This document shows positions 27,613-37,201 of a stretch of 64,000 nucleotides of DNA, piece after piece. This DNA is from Pseudomonas sp. RC10. GTDB taxonomy: Bacteria; Pseudomonadota; Gammaproteobacteria; Pseudomonadales; Pseudomonadaceae. The position numbers and the translations under genes were made by a program. The stretch spans positions 4,030,001-4,094,000 of the forward strand of contig NZ_CP151650.1 in NCBI RefSeq assembly GCF_038397775.1, in the 5' to 3' direction. Each line of letters opens with the position of its first letter. Positions within the stretch are counted from its first letter, which is position 1. Below the pieces are notes generated by a model that saw only the letters and a program-made list of their open reading frames with translations, made no database searches and had not been told where the DNA came from.

Positions 27613-28718
27613 TGAACGCCAAGGCCGCAGTCCCTCAAACCACCTTGCCCTTGATCGAGTTCAACGGCGTTCAGAAAAGCTATGACGGCAAATCGCTGGT
27701 CATCAAGGATCTGAACCTGGGCATCAGCCGGGGCGAATTCCTGACCCTGCTCGGCGCCTCGGGCTCCGGCAAGACCACGACGCTGATGATGCTCGCCGGT
27801 TTCGAGACCCCGACCCGGGGCGAGATTCTCATGGGTGGCACGCCGATCCAGAAAAAACCGGCCCATCAACGGGGCATGGGCATGGTGTTTCAGAATTACG
27901 CGCTGTTCCCCCACATGAGTGTCGAGGAAAACCTCGCCTACCCCCTGAAAATGCGCGGCCTCAATCGCTCGGACTTACAGGCCAAGGTCAAGCGCGCCAT
28001 CGACATGGTGCAGCTGCATGGCATGCAGCAACGGCGCATCACCGAGCTTTCCGGTGGTCAGCAGCAGCGCGTCGCTCTGGCGAGAGCGATGGTCTTCGAG
28101 CCGGAAATCATTCTGATGGACGAGCCGCTGGGCGCGTTGGACAAGAACCTGCGCGAGCACATGCAGTACGAGATCAAGCAACTGCACAAATCCTTGGGTG
28201 TGACCATCGTCTACGTGACCCACGACCAGAGCGAAGCGCTGACGATGTCTGATCGGGTGGCCGTGTTTCATCAGGGCGACATCGCGCAAATCGGCTCGCC
28301 GACGGCGTTGTACGAACACCCGGAAAACGCCTATGTCGCCAATTTCATCGGCGAGAACAACGTGCTGATCGGCGCCGCCCGGCCTCGCGATGAGCAGACC
28401 TGTGAAGTGATCCTGGAAAACGGCCTGCAGGTCACCGGCTCTACAAAAGCGCTCAAGGGCCGGCGTCCTGAACGCGTTGAGCTGGTCATCCGTCCGGAGA
28501 ACATTCGCCTCGGCCCCATGGCAAGTATGCCCTGGCAGGCCACGGTGACCGACACCGTTTACCTCGGCGACCACCTGCGCGTGCATCTGCGCCTGAGCAA
28601 CCAGCACGCGCTGATTGTGAAAGTGCCCAACAACGCCCTTTTCAAACAACTGCGACCCGGCCAGATGACCGGCTTTGACTGGAGTACCGACGACGCCCAT
28701 CTCTTTGAATTGAGCTGA
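27612..28718 (+). CDS. ABC transporter ATP-binding protein, spermidine/putrescine (PotA-like) type
   Basis: 368 residues. Walker A GASGSGKTT, signature LSGGQQQRV, Walker B ILMDEPLGALD and H-loop VTHDQSEA, followed by a C-terminal TOBE domain (about 285-365). This is the PotA/PotG layout. The ATG at 27612 is set by the one-base overlap with the aminotransferase stop; the longer open frame upstream is only the shadow of that gene. It energises the permeases at 29994 and 31261. Confidence 0.92.
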   Translation: MNAKAAVPQTTLPLIEFNGVQKSYDGKSLVIKDLNLGISRGEFLTLLGASGSGKTTTLMMLAGFETPTRGEILMGGTPIQKKPAHQRGMGMVFQNYALFPHMSVEENLAYPLKMRGLNRSDLQAKVKRAIDMVQLHGMQQRRITELSGGQQQRVALARAMVFEPEIILMDEPLGALDKNLREHMQYEIKQLHKSLGVTIVYVTHDQSEALTMSDRVAVFHQGDIAQIGSPTALYEHPENAYVANFIGENNVLIGAARPRDEQTCEVILENGLQVTGSTKALKGRRPERVELVIRPENIRLGPMASMPWQATVTDTVYLGDHLRVHLRLSNQHALIVKVPNNALFKQLRPGQMTGFDWSTDDAHLFELS

Positions 28719-28869
28719 TCCACCGCTGCACCTGATAACGATAAGTCTCGACAACAATAACGATCCGAGAGGCAACCATGCACACCATCCCTGACACCGT
28801 TTAGTTCGTCACTGCCCGTTTGTGAACCTTGTCTTCCTTTTACATCCTCAAACAGCAGGAGGGACAAAC

Positions 28870-29922
28870 ATGTCCTCGATATTCCGTCGCACCGCACTGG
28901 TCTGTTCGATTTGCGCCGCCACTTTGCTTGCCAGCCACGCCGTGCAGGCCCGAGACCTGACCGCTGTCGGCTTCGGTGGCGCCACTCAGGAAGCGTTCGA
29001 TAAGGCCTACTTCAAGCCCTATGCTGCACAAAGCGGTAAACCTGTGGTGCAAGACACCTACGATGGCGGCATTGCCAAACAGAAAGCCATGGTCCAGTCC
29101 GGCAACCCCACGTGGGACGTGGTGCAGATGGACGAAAACGAAATGGCCCTGGCCTGCGAGCAAGGCCTGCTGGAGCCCTTGGATCACAGCAAGCTGAGCA
29201 ACGCCGCCGACATCCCCTCGGACAAGTTCGCACCGTGCGGGGTCGGCGCGATTGTCTGGTCGGAAGTCATGACCTACGACAACAAAAAGTTTGCCAGCGA
29301 TGGCCCGAAAACCTGGGCCGATTTCTGGAACGTCAAGAAGTGGCCCGGCAAGCGTGGCCTGCGCAAGCAAGCGCGCATGACGCTGGAAATCGCCCTCATG
29401 GCCGACGGCGTCAAGCCTGCCGATGTCTACACGGTACTGGCGACCAAGGCCGGTCAGGATCGCGCCTTCGCCAAGCTGGATGAGATCAAACCCTACATCC
29501 AATGGTGGGAAACCGGCGCTCAACCCCTTGAATGGCTGTCGTCCGGCAGCGTTGCGGTCACGGCCGCCTATAACGGTCGGATCGCCATCGCCAACCAGCA
29601 AGGCGGACACTTCCCCCTGATCTGGAACCAGCAGCTCTACAGCATGGATTACTGGACGATCATCAAGGGCACGCCAAACCTCGCAGACAGCTACGCCCTG
29701 CTCGACTACATGGTCAGCCCGAAAGCCCAGACCGCCTTCGCTCAAGCGATCCCCTACGGCATCGTCAACGCCAAGGCCCAGGCTGCACTGGACAAACAGA
29801 CGCTGAGCAATTTGCCCACCGCCCCCGCCAACCTGGAAAACGCCTTGCTGCTCGACACGCCTTTCTGGGTCAACTACGAGGAAGACCTGATGGCGCGCTT
29901 CACCAATTGGGCGGCGAAGTAA
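28870..29922 (+). CDS. ABC transporter substrate-binding protein, PotD/PotF-like
   Basis: 350 residues from the ATG at 28870, placed 6 bp after AGGAGGG. A Sec signal peptide (about 1-27, SHAVQA/RD) precedes a family 1/PotD-type binding domain: LTAVGFGGATQEAFDKAYF, NPTWDVVQMDENEMALACE, WNQQLYSMDYWTIIKGTPN. Acidic residues expected for amine coordination are plausible (Asp/Glu cluster at QMDENE) but not proven. About 150 bp separate it from the ATPase gene, enough for a separate promoter to give excess binding protein. Confidence 0.9.
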   Translation: MSSIFRRTALVCSICAATLLASHAVQARDLTAVGFGGATQEAFDKAYFKPYAAQSGKPVVQDTYDGGIAKQKAMVQSGNPTWDVVQMDENEMALACEQGLLEPLDHSKLSNAADIPSDKFAPCGVGAIVWSEVMTYDNKKFASDGPKTWADFWNVKKWPGKRGLRKQARMTLEIALMADGVKPADVYTVLATKAGQDRAFAKLDEIKPYIQWWETGAQPLEWLSSGSVAVTAAYNGRIAIANQQGGHFPLIWNQQLYSMDYWTIIKGTPNLADSYALLDYMVSPKAQTAFAQAIPYGIVNAKAQAALDKQTLSNLPTAPANLENALLLDTPFWVNYEEDLMARFTNWAAK

Positions 29923-29993
29923 GCCCGTCCTTTGCTTGAATGGCGGCTTCGTTCACCCGAAGCCGCTGCCATCGAATTCCGAGGTCAGCCACT

Positions 29994-31247
29994 ATGTCCG
30001 CCCCTGCGCTGGAATCACTTGCAAGCGCCCACCAGAAGTCGAGTCGACAGAAACGCCTCGTCTCGGTGTTGCTGCTGTTGCCCCTGTTGATCTACACCGC
30101 CGTCTTTTTCGTTCTCCCCATCGGCATGATGCTGTACCGCGCCGTCAGCAACCCGGAGCTGATTCATGCGTTCCCACGCACGGTTCACGCACTGGAGCAG
30201 CAAGCGCGGAGCGAAAGCCCCGGCTTGCCGAGCGATGCCGTGTTCGCGGCGATCGAGCAGGACTTCATCCACGTCGAGAATCTGGGCGCTGTGGGTGAAG
30301 CCGCGCGGCGCATGAACTACGAAAACAGTGGCTACCGTTTTCTGATCACCGCCACCGCTCGCCGCTACCAGTGGCCCGCCAATCAGCAACCGGTCAGCAG
30401 TGAATCGCCCCGCGCACGCCTGACCGCCATCGACCCTCGCTGGTCAACGCCTGAGCTGTGGGAGGCGTTTGAGCGCGCATCACCGGCCTACACCTCTTAT
30501 TACCTGCTCAGCGCCCTCGACCTGGAACGCACGGCCCACGGTATTCAGCGCGTCGCGCCGGAAAAGCGGGTGTACCTGGACCTCACGTTCAAGACCTTGA
30601 AGATCGCGTTTGTCGTGTCTGTGTTGTGCCTGTTGCTGGGGTTTCCATTCGCCGTCCTGCTGGTCAAAGCGTCGCGAGGGTTTCAGATGCTGCTGATTCT
30701 GGCGGTGATGCTGCCCTTCTGGACATCACTGTTGGCCCGAACCACTGCCTGGATCGTGGTGCTGCAGGAGAAAGGCATCGTCAACACCCTGCTGCTCAAA
30801 CTGGGCCTGATTGAGCAACCGCTGCCGATGATCTTCGATGCGTTGGGGGTGTACATCGTCATGGTCCACATCCTGCTGCCTTTCACCGTGCTGCCGCTGT
30901 ACAGCGTGATGAAAGGCATTCCGGCCCACTACATGCGCGCGTCGGGGTCCCTGGGTGCGCATCCGGTGCGCGGGTTCCTGCATGTTTATTTGCCCATGAC
31001 CCTCACGGGCATCGGTTCCGGCACGCTGCTGACCTTCATCGTCGCGGCCGGTTACTACGTCACCCCCACGCTGGTGGGCAGTGCACGGGAACAGATGCTC
31101 GGCTATTTCATCGCCTTCTATACCAACACCACGGTGAACTGGGGCATGGCCTCGGCACTGGGACTGGTGTTGATCTTCTGCGTCATGGCGATCTACCTGG
31201 TCGCCGCTCGGCTGGTCGGCATCCGCCAGATCGCCGGTCTCACGTAA
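29994..31247 (+). CDS. ABC transporter permease, PotB-like, with large periplasmic insertion
   Basis: 417 residues, about 130 longer than a normal PotB, starting at ATG 29994 with a GAGG site. After the first helix (VLLLLPLLIYTAVFFVLPIG) a hydrophilic stretch from roughly residue 55 to 190 is inserted before the remaining five helices and the EAA loop (ASGSLGAHPVRGFLHVYLP). Such an extracytoplasmic insertion occurs in a subset of polyamine-type permeases and may contact the binding protein. Pairs with the permease at 31261. Confidence 0.9.
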   Translation: MSAPALESLASAHQKSSRQKRLVSVLLLLPLLIYTAVFFVLPIGMMLYRAVSNPELIHAFPRTVHALEQQARSESPGLPSDAVFAAIEQDFIHVENLGAVGEAARRMNYENSGYRFLITATARRYQWPANQQPVSSESPRARLTAIDPRWSTPELWEAFERASPAYTSYYLLSALDLERTAHGIQRVAPEKRVYLDLTFKTLKIAFVVSVLCLLLGFPFAVLLVKASRGFQMLLILAVMLPFWTSLLARTTAWIVVLQEKGIVNTLLLKLGLIEQPLPMIFDALGVYIVMVHILLPFTVLPLYSVMKGIPAHYMRASGSLGAHPVRGFLHVYLPMTLTGIGSGTLLTFIVAAGYYVTPTLVGSAREQMLGYFIAFYTNTTVNWGMASALGLVLIFCVMAIYLVAARLVGIRQIAGLT

Positions 31248-31260
31248 TCGGGAACCTGCC

Positions 31261-32079
31261 ATGAACCATTTCACCCTGTGCTTCATCAGCCGCAATCTGC
31301 TGCGTCTGTTCGGAATCGTCATGATCGTTTTCATGATCGTGCCGTTGCTGGCCGTGGTGCCGATCTCCTTCAGCAGCAGCACGTTCCTGTCCTATCCGCT
31401 GCCGGGGCTGTCCTTGCGCTGGTATGAAAAAGTCTTCAGTGCCGGTCCCTGGCTCCAGGCCTTGCGCAACAGCCTGCTGGTTGGTTGCGCCGCGACGTTG
31501 CTGGCCACGTTATTGGGCACCCTGGCAGCGCTGGCATTCGCACGGCGCAACCTGCCTGGCGCGACCAACGTGCTGGCGCTGTTGATTTCGCCGATGATCA
31601 TTCCGCCAGTGATTTCCGGGCTGGGCATGTATTTTCTGTTCGGCCAACTGGGCCTGACAGGCACGCTGACCGGGATGATTCTGGCTCACACCGTGCTCGC
31701 GACCCCCTTCGTCCTGATCAACGTCGCCGCCAGCCTGCAAGGTCTGGACATGAGCCTGCTGAAGGCCGCTGCAATGTCGGGGGCATCGCCGCTGCGCGCC
31801 TTCATCAACGTCGCGCTGCCGATCATTGCGCCGGGCGTGATCTCGGGCGCGCTGTTTGCCTTCATGACATCGTTCGACGAGATCGTCGTCGTGCTGTTCA
31901 TCGGTGGGCCCGGCCAGCGCACGCTGCCACGGCAGATGTTCGATGGCATTCGTGACACCATCGACCCGTCGATTGTCGCGATGTCATCGTTCCTGCTGGT
32001 GGTGGGTCTGGCGGGTCTGTTGGCCACGACCTGGCTCTCGTTGCGCTCAAGCAGAACCTTGAATCAACCGGCCGCCTGA
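31261..32079 (+). CDS. ABC transporter permease, PotC-like
   Basis: 272 residues with six predicted helices; the EAA loop is AAMSGASPLRAFINVALPII. It follows the PotB-like gene by 13 bp. Its helix 1 (LFGIVMIVFMIVPLLAVVPIS) and the FSSSTFLSYPLPGLSLRWY segment are standard PotC/PotI. It completes a polyamine-type importer. Confidence 0.92.
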   Translation: MNHFTLCFISRNLLRLFGIVMIVFMIVPLLAVVPISFSSSTFLSYPLPGLSLRWYEKVFSAGPWLQALRNSLLVGCAATLLATLLGTLAALAFARRNLPGATNVLALLISPMIIPPVISGLGMYFLFGQLGLTGTLTGMILAHTVLATPFVLINVAASLQGLDMSLLKAAAMSGASPLRAFINVALPIIAPGVISGALFAFMTSFDEIVVVLFIGGPGQRTLPRQMFDGIRDTIDPSIVAMSSFLLVVGLAGLLATTWLSLRSSRTLNQPAA

Positions 32080-32150
32080 CTTTCAGCGCCACGTCTTCTT
32101 TCACAGCCGCCGGCCTGACCATGGCCGGCGATACTTTCAGGAGCAGTACC

Positions 32151-32888
32151 ATGTACATCGTCACAGGCGGCACCCAAGGCATCGGCGCCGCAACCGTGGA
32201 AAAACTCGTCAGCCTTGGCCACCCGGTGGTGTTCACCGGACGCGATGAAACGGCAGGCGCCCAATTGGCGGCGCGCCTGCCCCACTGCACGTTCGTCCCG
32301 GGCGATGTCGTGAATGAAGACGAATGCCGCAACGTCGTCGCAACGGCACTGCAATTGAGCGACGGCAAGCTGGCAGGCCTGGTCAACAACGCAGGCATGT
32401 CCGGTCGCAAAGCGTTTACCGAGACCACCCAGCAAGAGTGGGACACGCTGTTCGCCGTCAATACGCGCTCGGTGTTCTTCTACACAAAACACGCGCTGCC
32501 AGGTCTGATCGCTGGCCGTGGCGCCGTGGTGAACGTCTCCTCCATCGCGGGCAAAACCGGGGAACAAGGGCTGGCCACCTACTGCGCCAGCAAAGCCGCC
32601 CTTCTCGGGCTGACCCAGGCATTGGCCCTGGAATATGGCGGGCAAGTGCGTTTCAACGCGGTCTGCCCCGGCCAGATCGCCACGCGCATGATGGACAAAA
32701 TCGTCAACGACGAAGCCCGCCTTGCAGCCCTGACCGCGCGAATCCCGGAAGGTCGCCTGGCATCGGCCACGGAAGTCGCTGACGCCATTTGCTGGCTGCT
32801 TTCACCGGGAGCCAGCTACGTGAACGGCACCACCCTCACGGTCGACGGGGGTGAGACAGCCGGATTGCTGTCGCCAAAGTCCCTGTAG
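32151..32888 (+). CDS. Short-chain dehydrogenase/reductase (SDR), classical type
   Basis: 245 residues from ATG 32151 with AGGAG upstream. Cofactor motif VTGGTQGIGAATVEKL, structural NNAG (VNNAGMSG), and the catalytic Ser-Tyr-Lys set (VSSIAGKTGEQGLATYCASKAA) are intact. The Arg/Asp pattern after beta-2 (FTGRDETAGAQ) suggests NADP(H) preference but is not decisive. As the last gene of the aminotransferase - ABC operon it probably oxidises or reduces the aldehyde or keto product from transamination. Confidence 0.92.
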   Translation: MYIVTGGTQGIGAATVEKLVSLGHPVVFTGRDETAGAQLAARLPHCTFVPGDVVNEDECRNVVATALQLSDGKLAGLVNNAGMSGRKAFTETTQQEWDTLFAVNTRSVFFYTKHALPGLIAGRGAVVNVSSIAGKTGEQGLATYCASKAALLGLTQALALEYGGQVRFNAVCPGQIATRMMDKIVNDEARLAALTARIPEGRLASATEVADAICWLLSPGASYVNGTTLTVDGGETAGLLSPKSL

Positions 32889-32948
32889 TGACCGGGGTCG
32901 GCAGGCGTGCTGAGGTTTTGTCAGTCGCCTGAGCCTGAACGCACGTAT

Positions 32949-34544
32949 TCATCCGGTGTGGGCGTCGCGGCGAATCAAATCCGCCGCCTTCTCGCCAATC
33001 ATGATGCACACCGAATTCGGGTTGCCTGAAATCAGGGTCGGCATGATGGAGGCATCGGCAACGCGCAACCCCTGAATGCCATGGACCTTCAGGTCCGGCC
33101 CGACCACCGACTGCGCATCGACGCCCATGCGGCAGGTGCCAGAAGGGTGCAACGCGGCGTGGGCGTGCTCGATGCAGAACGCCTTCATCTCTGCCCGGGT
33201 GCGCTGGGCGCCGTCGGGCACATGGCGCCGGGCAATGTAAGGTTTGAACGCCGCCTGGGACATGATTTCCTCGCCGACCATGCAGCCGTCCACCAGCGCT
33301 TCGATGTCATACGGGTCGGAAAAATAGTTGGGCACGATGCGCGGCGGGCTTGAAGGATCAGACGAATACAGCTCGACGTAACCCCGGGAGCGCGGGCGAA
33401 TCTGCCCAAGGTTCAAGGTGCAGCCGTTGCCGCCGGGCACCGAGTCGACGCCCTCTTCGATACCGGCACCGACCACCATGAAGTACTGAATGTCCGGATT
33501 CGTCGACGCCTTGTCGCCCCACCAGAACGCGCCGCCCTCGATCAGGTTCGACGCGGCCGGTCCTTGCCTGAACAGCGCGTATTGCAGACCCGCCACGGCC
33601 TTCCAGTGCAGCTTCTTGTACTTGTCGTAGCTGTGGGGGCCGGTCAACTCGTACACCAGCGAGATTTCGATGTGGTCCTGAAGGTTTTGCCCCACGCCGG
33701 GCACGTCCTGAATCGCGCGAATGCCCTGCTTTTCAAGGTGCGCAGCAGGGCCGATGCCCGAGAGCATGAGCAAGCGCGGCGAGTTGATCGCCCCTGCCGA
33801 AAGGATGACCTCTTTGGCGGCGTGCATGACCTGGTGCTTGCCGTCCTGCATGTACTCCACGCCAACGGCCTTGGTGCCCTGCATCAGGATGCGCAGCACC
33901 TTGCACGAGGTCTTCACGGTCAGGTTCTTGCGCGCGCGAGCAGGCGTCAGGTACGCCACCGCCGCACTGCTTCGCCAGCCGTTCTTCGCCGTGATCTGAT
34001 ACAGCCCGCAACCTTGCGGCGTGCCAGAGTTGAAATCTTCGTTGTACGGCAGGCCATATTGCTGACAGGCCTGCAGCCACACCTTGGTCAGCGGGTGCAC
34101 GTTGATCGGATCGGACACGCCCAACGGCCCACCGACGCCGTGAACATCGTTGCAGAAACGCTCGTTGTCTTCGGCCTTCTTGAAATACGGCAGCACGTCC
34201 TTATACGACCAGCCAGCGGCACCTTGCGCGGCCCATCCGTCGTAATCGGCGGGTACACCACGAATGTAGATCATCGCGTTCACTGAACTGCCGCCGCCGA
34301 GCACGCTGGCCTGGACCATGGTCGGCGTCTCGGTGCGACGTTGCTCATCGGTGGGCTCCCACTCATAGCGCTTGAGCAACGGACCTTGCGCCGTTTTGTA
34401 ATAAGCGCCGGGGATGTGGATGTAGGGGCTGCGATCTCGTGGCCCCTCTTCGAACAGGACGACCGATGCCGACGCGTCTTCGCTCAACCTCGACGCGATC
34501 GTGCAGCCCGTCGAACCACCGCCAATAACAATGAAATCCACCAT
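32949..34544 (-). CDS. GMC family FAD-dependent oxidoreductase (choline/alcohol dehydrogenase type)
   Basis: 531 residues. ADP-binding fold DFIVIGGGSTGCTIASRL at the N-terminus, GMC signature 1 around VLGGGSSVNAMIYIRG, signature 2 SAGAINSPRLLMLSGIGP and the C-terminal active-site HPSGTCRMG with the second catalytic residue in GNPNS. It oxidises a primary or secondary hydroxyl, probably passing electrons to the respiratory chain. No signal peptide: cytoplasmic. Third gene of the GH3 - isomerase - GMC operon, 73 bp after the isomerase gene. Confidence 0.92.
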   Translation of the reverse strand: MVDFIVIGGGSTGCTIASRLSEDASASVVLFEEGPRDRSPYIHIPGAYYKTAQGPLLKRYEWEPTDEQRRTETPTMVQASVLGGGSSVNAMIYIRGVPADYDGWAAQGAAGWSYKDVLPYFKKAEDNERFCNDVHGVGGPLGVSDPINVHPLTKVWLQACQQYGLPYNEDFNSGTPQGCGLYQITAKNGWRSSAAVAYLTPARARKNLTVKTSCKVLRILMQGTKAVGVEYMQDGKHQVMHAAKEVILSAGAINSPRLLMLSGIGPAAHLEKQGIRAIQDVPGVGQNLQDHIEISLVYELTGPHSYDKYKKLHWKAVAGLQYALFRQGPAASNLIEGGAFWWGDKASTNPDIQYFMVVGAGIEEGVDSVPGGNGCTLNLGQIRPRSRGYVELYSSDPSSPPRIVPNYFSDPYDIEALVDGCMVGEEIMSQAAFKPYIARRHVPDGAQRTRAEMKAFCIEHAHAALHPSGTCRMGVDAQSVVGPDLKVHGIQGLRVADASIMPTLISGNPNSVCIMIGEKAADLIRRDAHTG

Positions 34545-34617
34545 GAAGACCCCGACCTGTTCTGATTGAAAGCGAGGCTGGCCCTGCGGCGCAGCCCAGT
34601 GAGCGCAGCCGGTCGGC

Positions 34618-35502
34618 TTAGCGTCCGACCAGTGCGCTCATGAGTGTTTTGAGGTTCGCCGCCACGTCGTAGCTGTTGCTTTGCTGCTGCCGGGTGCAGA
34701 ACAGCTCACAGCTCCACCAGCCCTCATAGCCGGTGGCCTTGACGGCGTCCGTCCAGTCCTGAAGATTCAGGACGCCCTGCCCCGTGGGGATATTGCGCAG
34801 CACCCCTTCATCGGGCGTGCCGCCATCGAACGGCAACGAATCGCAGATGTGCACGCCATAGATAACGTCCTTGTCCAGCCGCGCGACGTCATCTGGCGTC
34901 ACCCCGGCGGTGAAATAATGCCAGTAGTCGACCACCAGCTTGATGTTGTCGCGGCCAGCGCGGTCGACCAGCTCCAACTGCTGATGCAGATGGTTGAGCG
35001 GCGTCCATGACAGCGCCTCCAGGTAAAGCAGAACGCCGTACTGGCTGGCCAGATCCGCGAGGGCCGCCAGGTTTTTTGCGGTGAGCGCCAACTGGTCGGC
35101 CTGGGAGCGTCCGACCAGCCCCGTGTAGTGATCGCTGCGCCCACGCTGCTGAATATCGAGGACGGCCTGCACGTTGATCGGGCCTGTCAGCACCTGAACA
35201 CCTTTGGCCCCCGCGAGATTCGCCAGCTGAAACAGCCGCTCGGCTTCCTGAAGCATGTCGTCGCGTTCAGCACCTTGCCGCTCGATGTCCCTGAGGTACC
35301 CGATGCCGGTGACCCGCACATCGCTCAAAAGGGTCTTCAGGTCGGCCTCCGAGAAGCCCGCCGCCAGATAGGCCTCCAGCTTGCCGCTGTACATTTCCAC
35401 GGCGTCGAAACCCACTGTTCTGGCGATGTCGAGATCGATGGCCAGCGGCGAATGTCTGGCGACCGTGGAATGCAGTGCCAGGATGTTTTTTTGCATGTCC
35501 AT
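34618..35502 (-). CDS. Sugar phosphate isomerase/epimerase (xylose isomerase-like TIM barrel)
   Basis: 294 residues from the ATG at 35502, which has GGGAGGG 5 bp upstream; the frame's longer upstream part overlaps the GH3 gene and is a shadow. AP-endonuclease-2/xylose isomerase fold: VGFDAVEMYSGKLEAYL, LYLEALSW with the metal-binding glutamate, VVDYWHYFTAG, DVIYGVHICDS and WWSCELF. Members isomerise or epimerise sugars and inositol intermediates, or act as 3-keto-glycoside lyases. Between a GH3 and a GMC dehydrogenase this last possibility deserves attention. Confidence 0.85.
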   Translation of the reverse strand: MDMQKNILALHSTVARHSPLAIDLDIARTVGFDAVEMYSGKLEAYLAAGFSEADLKTLLSDVRVTGIGYLRDIERQGAERDDMLQEAERLFQLANLAGAKGVQVLTGPINVQAVLDIQQRGRSDHYTGLVGRSQADQLALTAKNLAALADLASQYGVLLYLEALSWTPLNHLHQQLELVDRAGRDNIKLVVDYWHYFTAGVTPDDVARLDKDVIYGVHICDSLPFDGGTPDEGVLRNIPTGQGVLNLQDWTDAVKATGYEGWWSCELFCTRQQQSNSYDVAANLKTLMSALVGR

Positions 35503-35554
35503 AAACCCTCCCAAACCTGTGACAGGGGTTCTGCGGGCGCAGAACCCTGAGCAA

Positions 35555-36565
35555 TCACGCGACGGCGTTGGCCGTATCGCGGACCTTTTGCGCGGCGGCC
35601 AGCAGAACGTCGGCGTGCAATTCGCCGGTTTCCACGGCGGCAACAATGGTGCGCACCACCTCGTCGAGCCCCGCCTCGCTGGACAGCAGCAACAGGTGCG
35701 CGCCAGCCGCGAGTGAGGCCACCGCCGTGGCGGCCACGCTATTGCCGCGACTGATGGAAACGGCATCGAGGTCATCGGAGATGATCAGGCCAGAAAAGCC
35801 CAGCGCGTCGCGCAGCATCGAGATCACTGCGGGCGAGGTGGACGCCGACTGGTTCGGGTCGATGGCTGTCACCACGGCAGGGCCCGGCATGATGGCCTGG
35901 ACGTTGGCCGCGATGAGGGTCTTGAAGACATCGATGTTTTCTTGCAGCACCTCCAGCGAGCCAGGCACGTGGGCCTCAGCGATGGCCGGATCAGATTCGG
36001 TGATGTGATGCCCCGGGAAGTGTTTGGCCGTTGCGATGACGCCCGCGCGCTGCACACCCGCGACAAAGGCGCGGGCAATGCGCGCAACCTCGTCGGGATC
36101 GGTACCCAACGTACGACCCTCAAGCCAGGGATTGGCGCCAGTGACAACATCCACGATGGGGGCGAGGAACAGATTGACGCCCAGCGACCGGGCGGCTTTG
36201 GCGGTCTCGAAGGCGCGGTGTTCGATGTCGTCAGCGCTCAGGCCACCCAGTTGCGACGCCGTCGGCAGCGCTGGCACCAGACGATGCAAACGCTGTATGC
36301 CCGCCAGTTCTTGATCGACCGCAATCAGCACCGGCGCACTGGCCAGTTGCTTTGCGCGCTGGGCGATGGTGTGAAAATGCTCGGCAGTTTCGGTGGCCTG
36401 ACGTTCTGCGCTCATGGCCCTGGCGAGGTATTCGTCGCGGGTTTCACCCAACAGAATCGACACGCCGCCGCGCTCCAGAAAACGCGAGACGGCGTCATCC
36501 AGCTGGAGACCGCCGAACGCTGGCAACAGCACGGCATACGCCGCTTTTACGAGATCGCTAGACAT
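35555..36565 (-). CDS. Glycoside hydrolase family 3 N-terminal-type protein (NagZ/beta-glucosidase-like)
   Basis: 336 residues, a single TIM-barrel GH3 domain as in NagZ. VLIAVDQELAGIQRL, IATAKHFPGHHITESD and FSGLIISDDLDAVSI correspond to the substrate Asp/Gln site, the K-H-F-P-G-H motif and the S-D nucleophile. NagZ's catalytic D-x-H dyad is only partly kept (the Asp but not the His). No signal peptide, so cytoplasmic: it would cleave an imported glycoside. First gene of its operon; the conserved element at 36701-36740 lies 136 bp upstream of its ATG. A paralogue lies at 54203. Confidence 0.88.
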   Translation of the reverse strand: MSSDLVKAAYAVLLPAFGGLQLDDAVSRFLERGGVSILLGETRDEYLARAMSAERQATETAEHFHTIAQRAKQLASAPVLIAVDQELAGIQRLHRLVPALPTASQLGGLSADDIEHRAFETAKAARSLGVNLFLAPIVDVVTGANPWLEGRTLGTDPDEVARIARAFVAGVQRAGVIATAKHFPGHHITESDPAIAEAHVPGSLEVLQENIDVFKTLIAANVQAIMPGPAVVTAIDPNQSASTSPAVISMLRDALGFSGLIISDDLDAVSISRGNSVAATAVASLAAGAHLLLLSSEAGLDEVVRTIVAAVETGELHADVLLAAAQKVRDTANAVA

Positions 36566-36700
36566 AAATACCCTTGAGCCATGTGAGAAGTGACAGGAAC
36601 AACCTGTGTCGAAACGCGGGCAGGCTTTTCATCGGCGCGTGTGGCCGTGACAGCGGCTCCCCCTCAGGCCTTGGAGTATCCGAGGAAGGCCCTTGCCGCT

Positions 36701-36740
36701 CAATTTCGCAGCTGCCCACGCAAGCGACGCACGTTGACGC
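36701..36740 (-). promoter_or_regulatory. Shared tripartite regulatory element, copy A
   Basis: Plus-strand reading: CAATTTCGCA, 15 bp, GACGCA, 3 bp, TGACGC. In the sense of the GH3 operon it reads GCGTCA-N3-TGCGTC-N15-TGCGAAATTG and points toward that gene. Same layout as four other copies in this window. Within the roughly 640-bp gap 36566-37201 there is also a half-matching LacI-type site (36931-36942) and GTTATA-N12-TATAAC (37026-37049), but no gene. Confidence 0.75.
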
Positions 36741-37201
36741 GCACGCTGCGTCAGTTGCCCGACAAGGGCGCATGAAGCGGACGCCTGTTACTGACGGCTT
36801 TGTGCCTGTTACCGCAATACGCACGGGTCACAAGCGGGTATCGCAATCCTGAACACCTCTCGATCCTTCGGGTCGCCGACGTCCGAAAAAAACCGATAAA
36901 ACGCTTACCAATGGACGCACTTTTTCTGGGTTATACGTTTACACTGTGTCACGTCGATGCCTCGCCCACCAGCAGAAATCGGCGTCTCAGGGAAGCGGTC
37001 ATCAATGCCAGTTGACGATCTTTTGGTTATATCAGGTGAACGCTATAACTGATCAGAAGATGCCCCTGCGGTAGCGTGCCTGATGCGAATGATCGGCATG
37101 GAACTTGCTCGCAGGATGGCCAAGCGCGTTGGCACTACGCACTGTTTCTTGAGTGGCTTATATAGTTTTTTGTTGAACGGTTTATTCAGCGCCGGAGCTT
37201 T

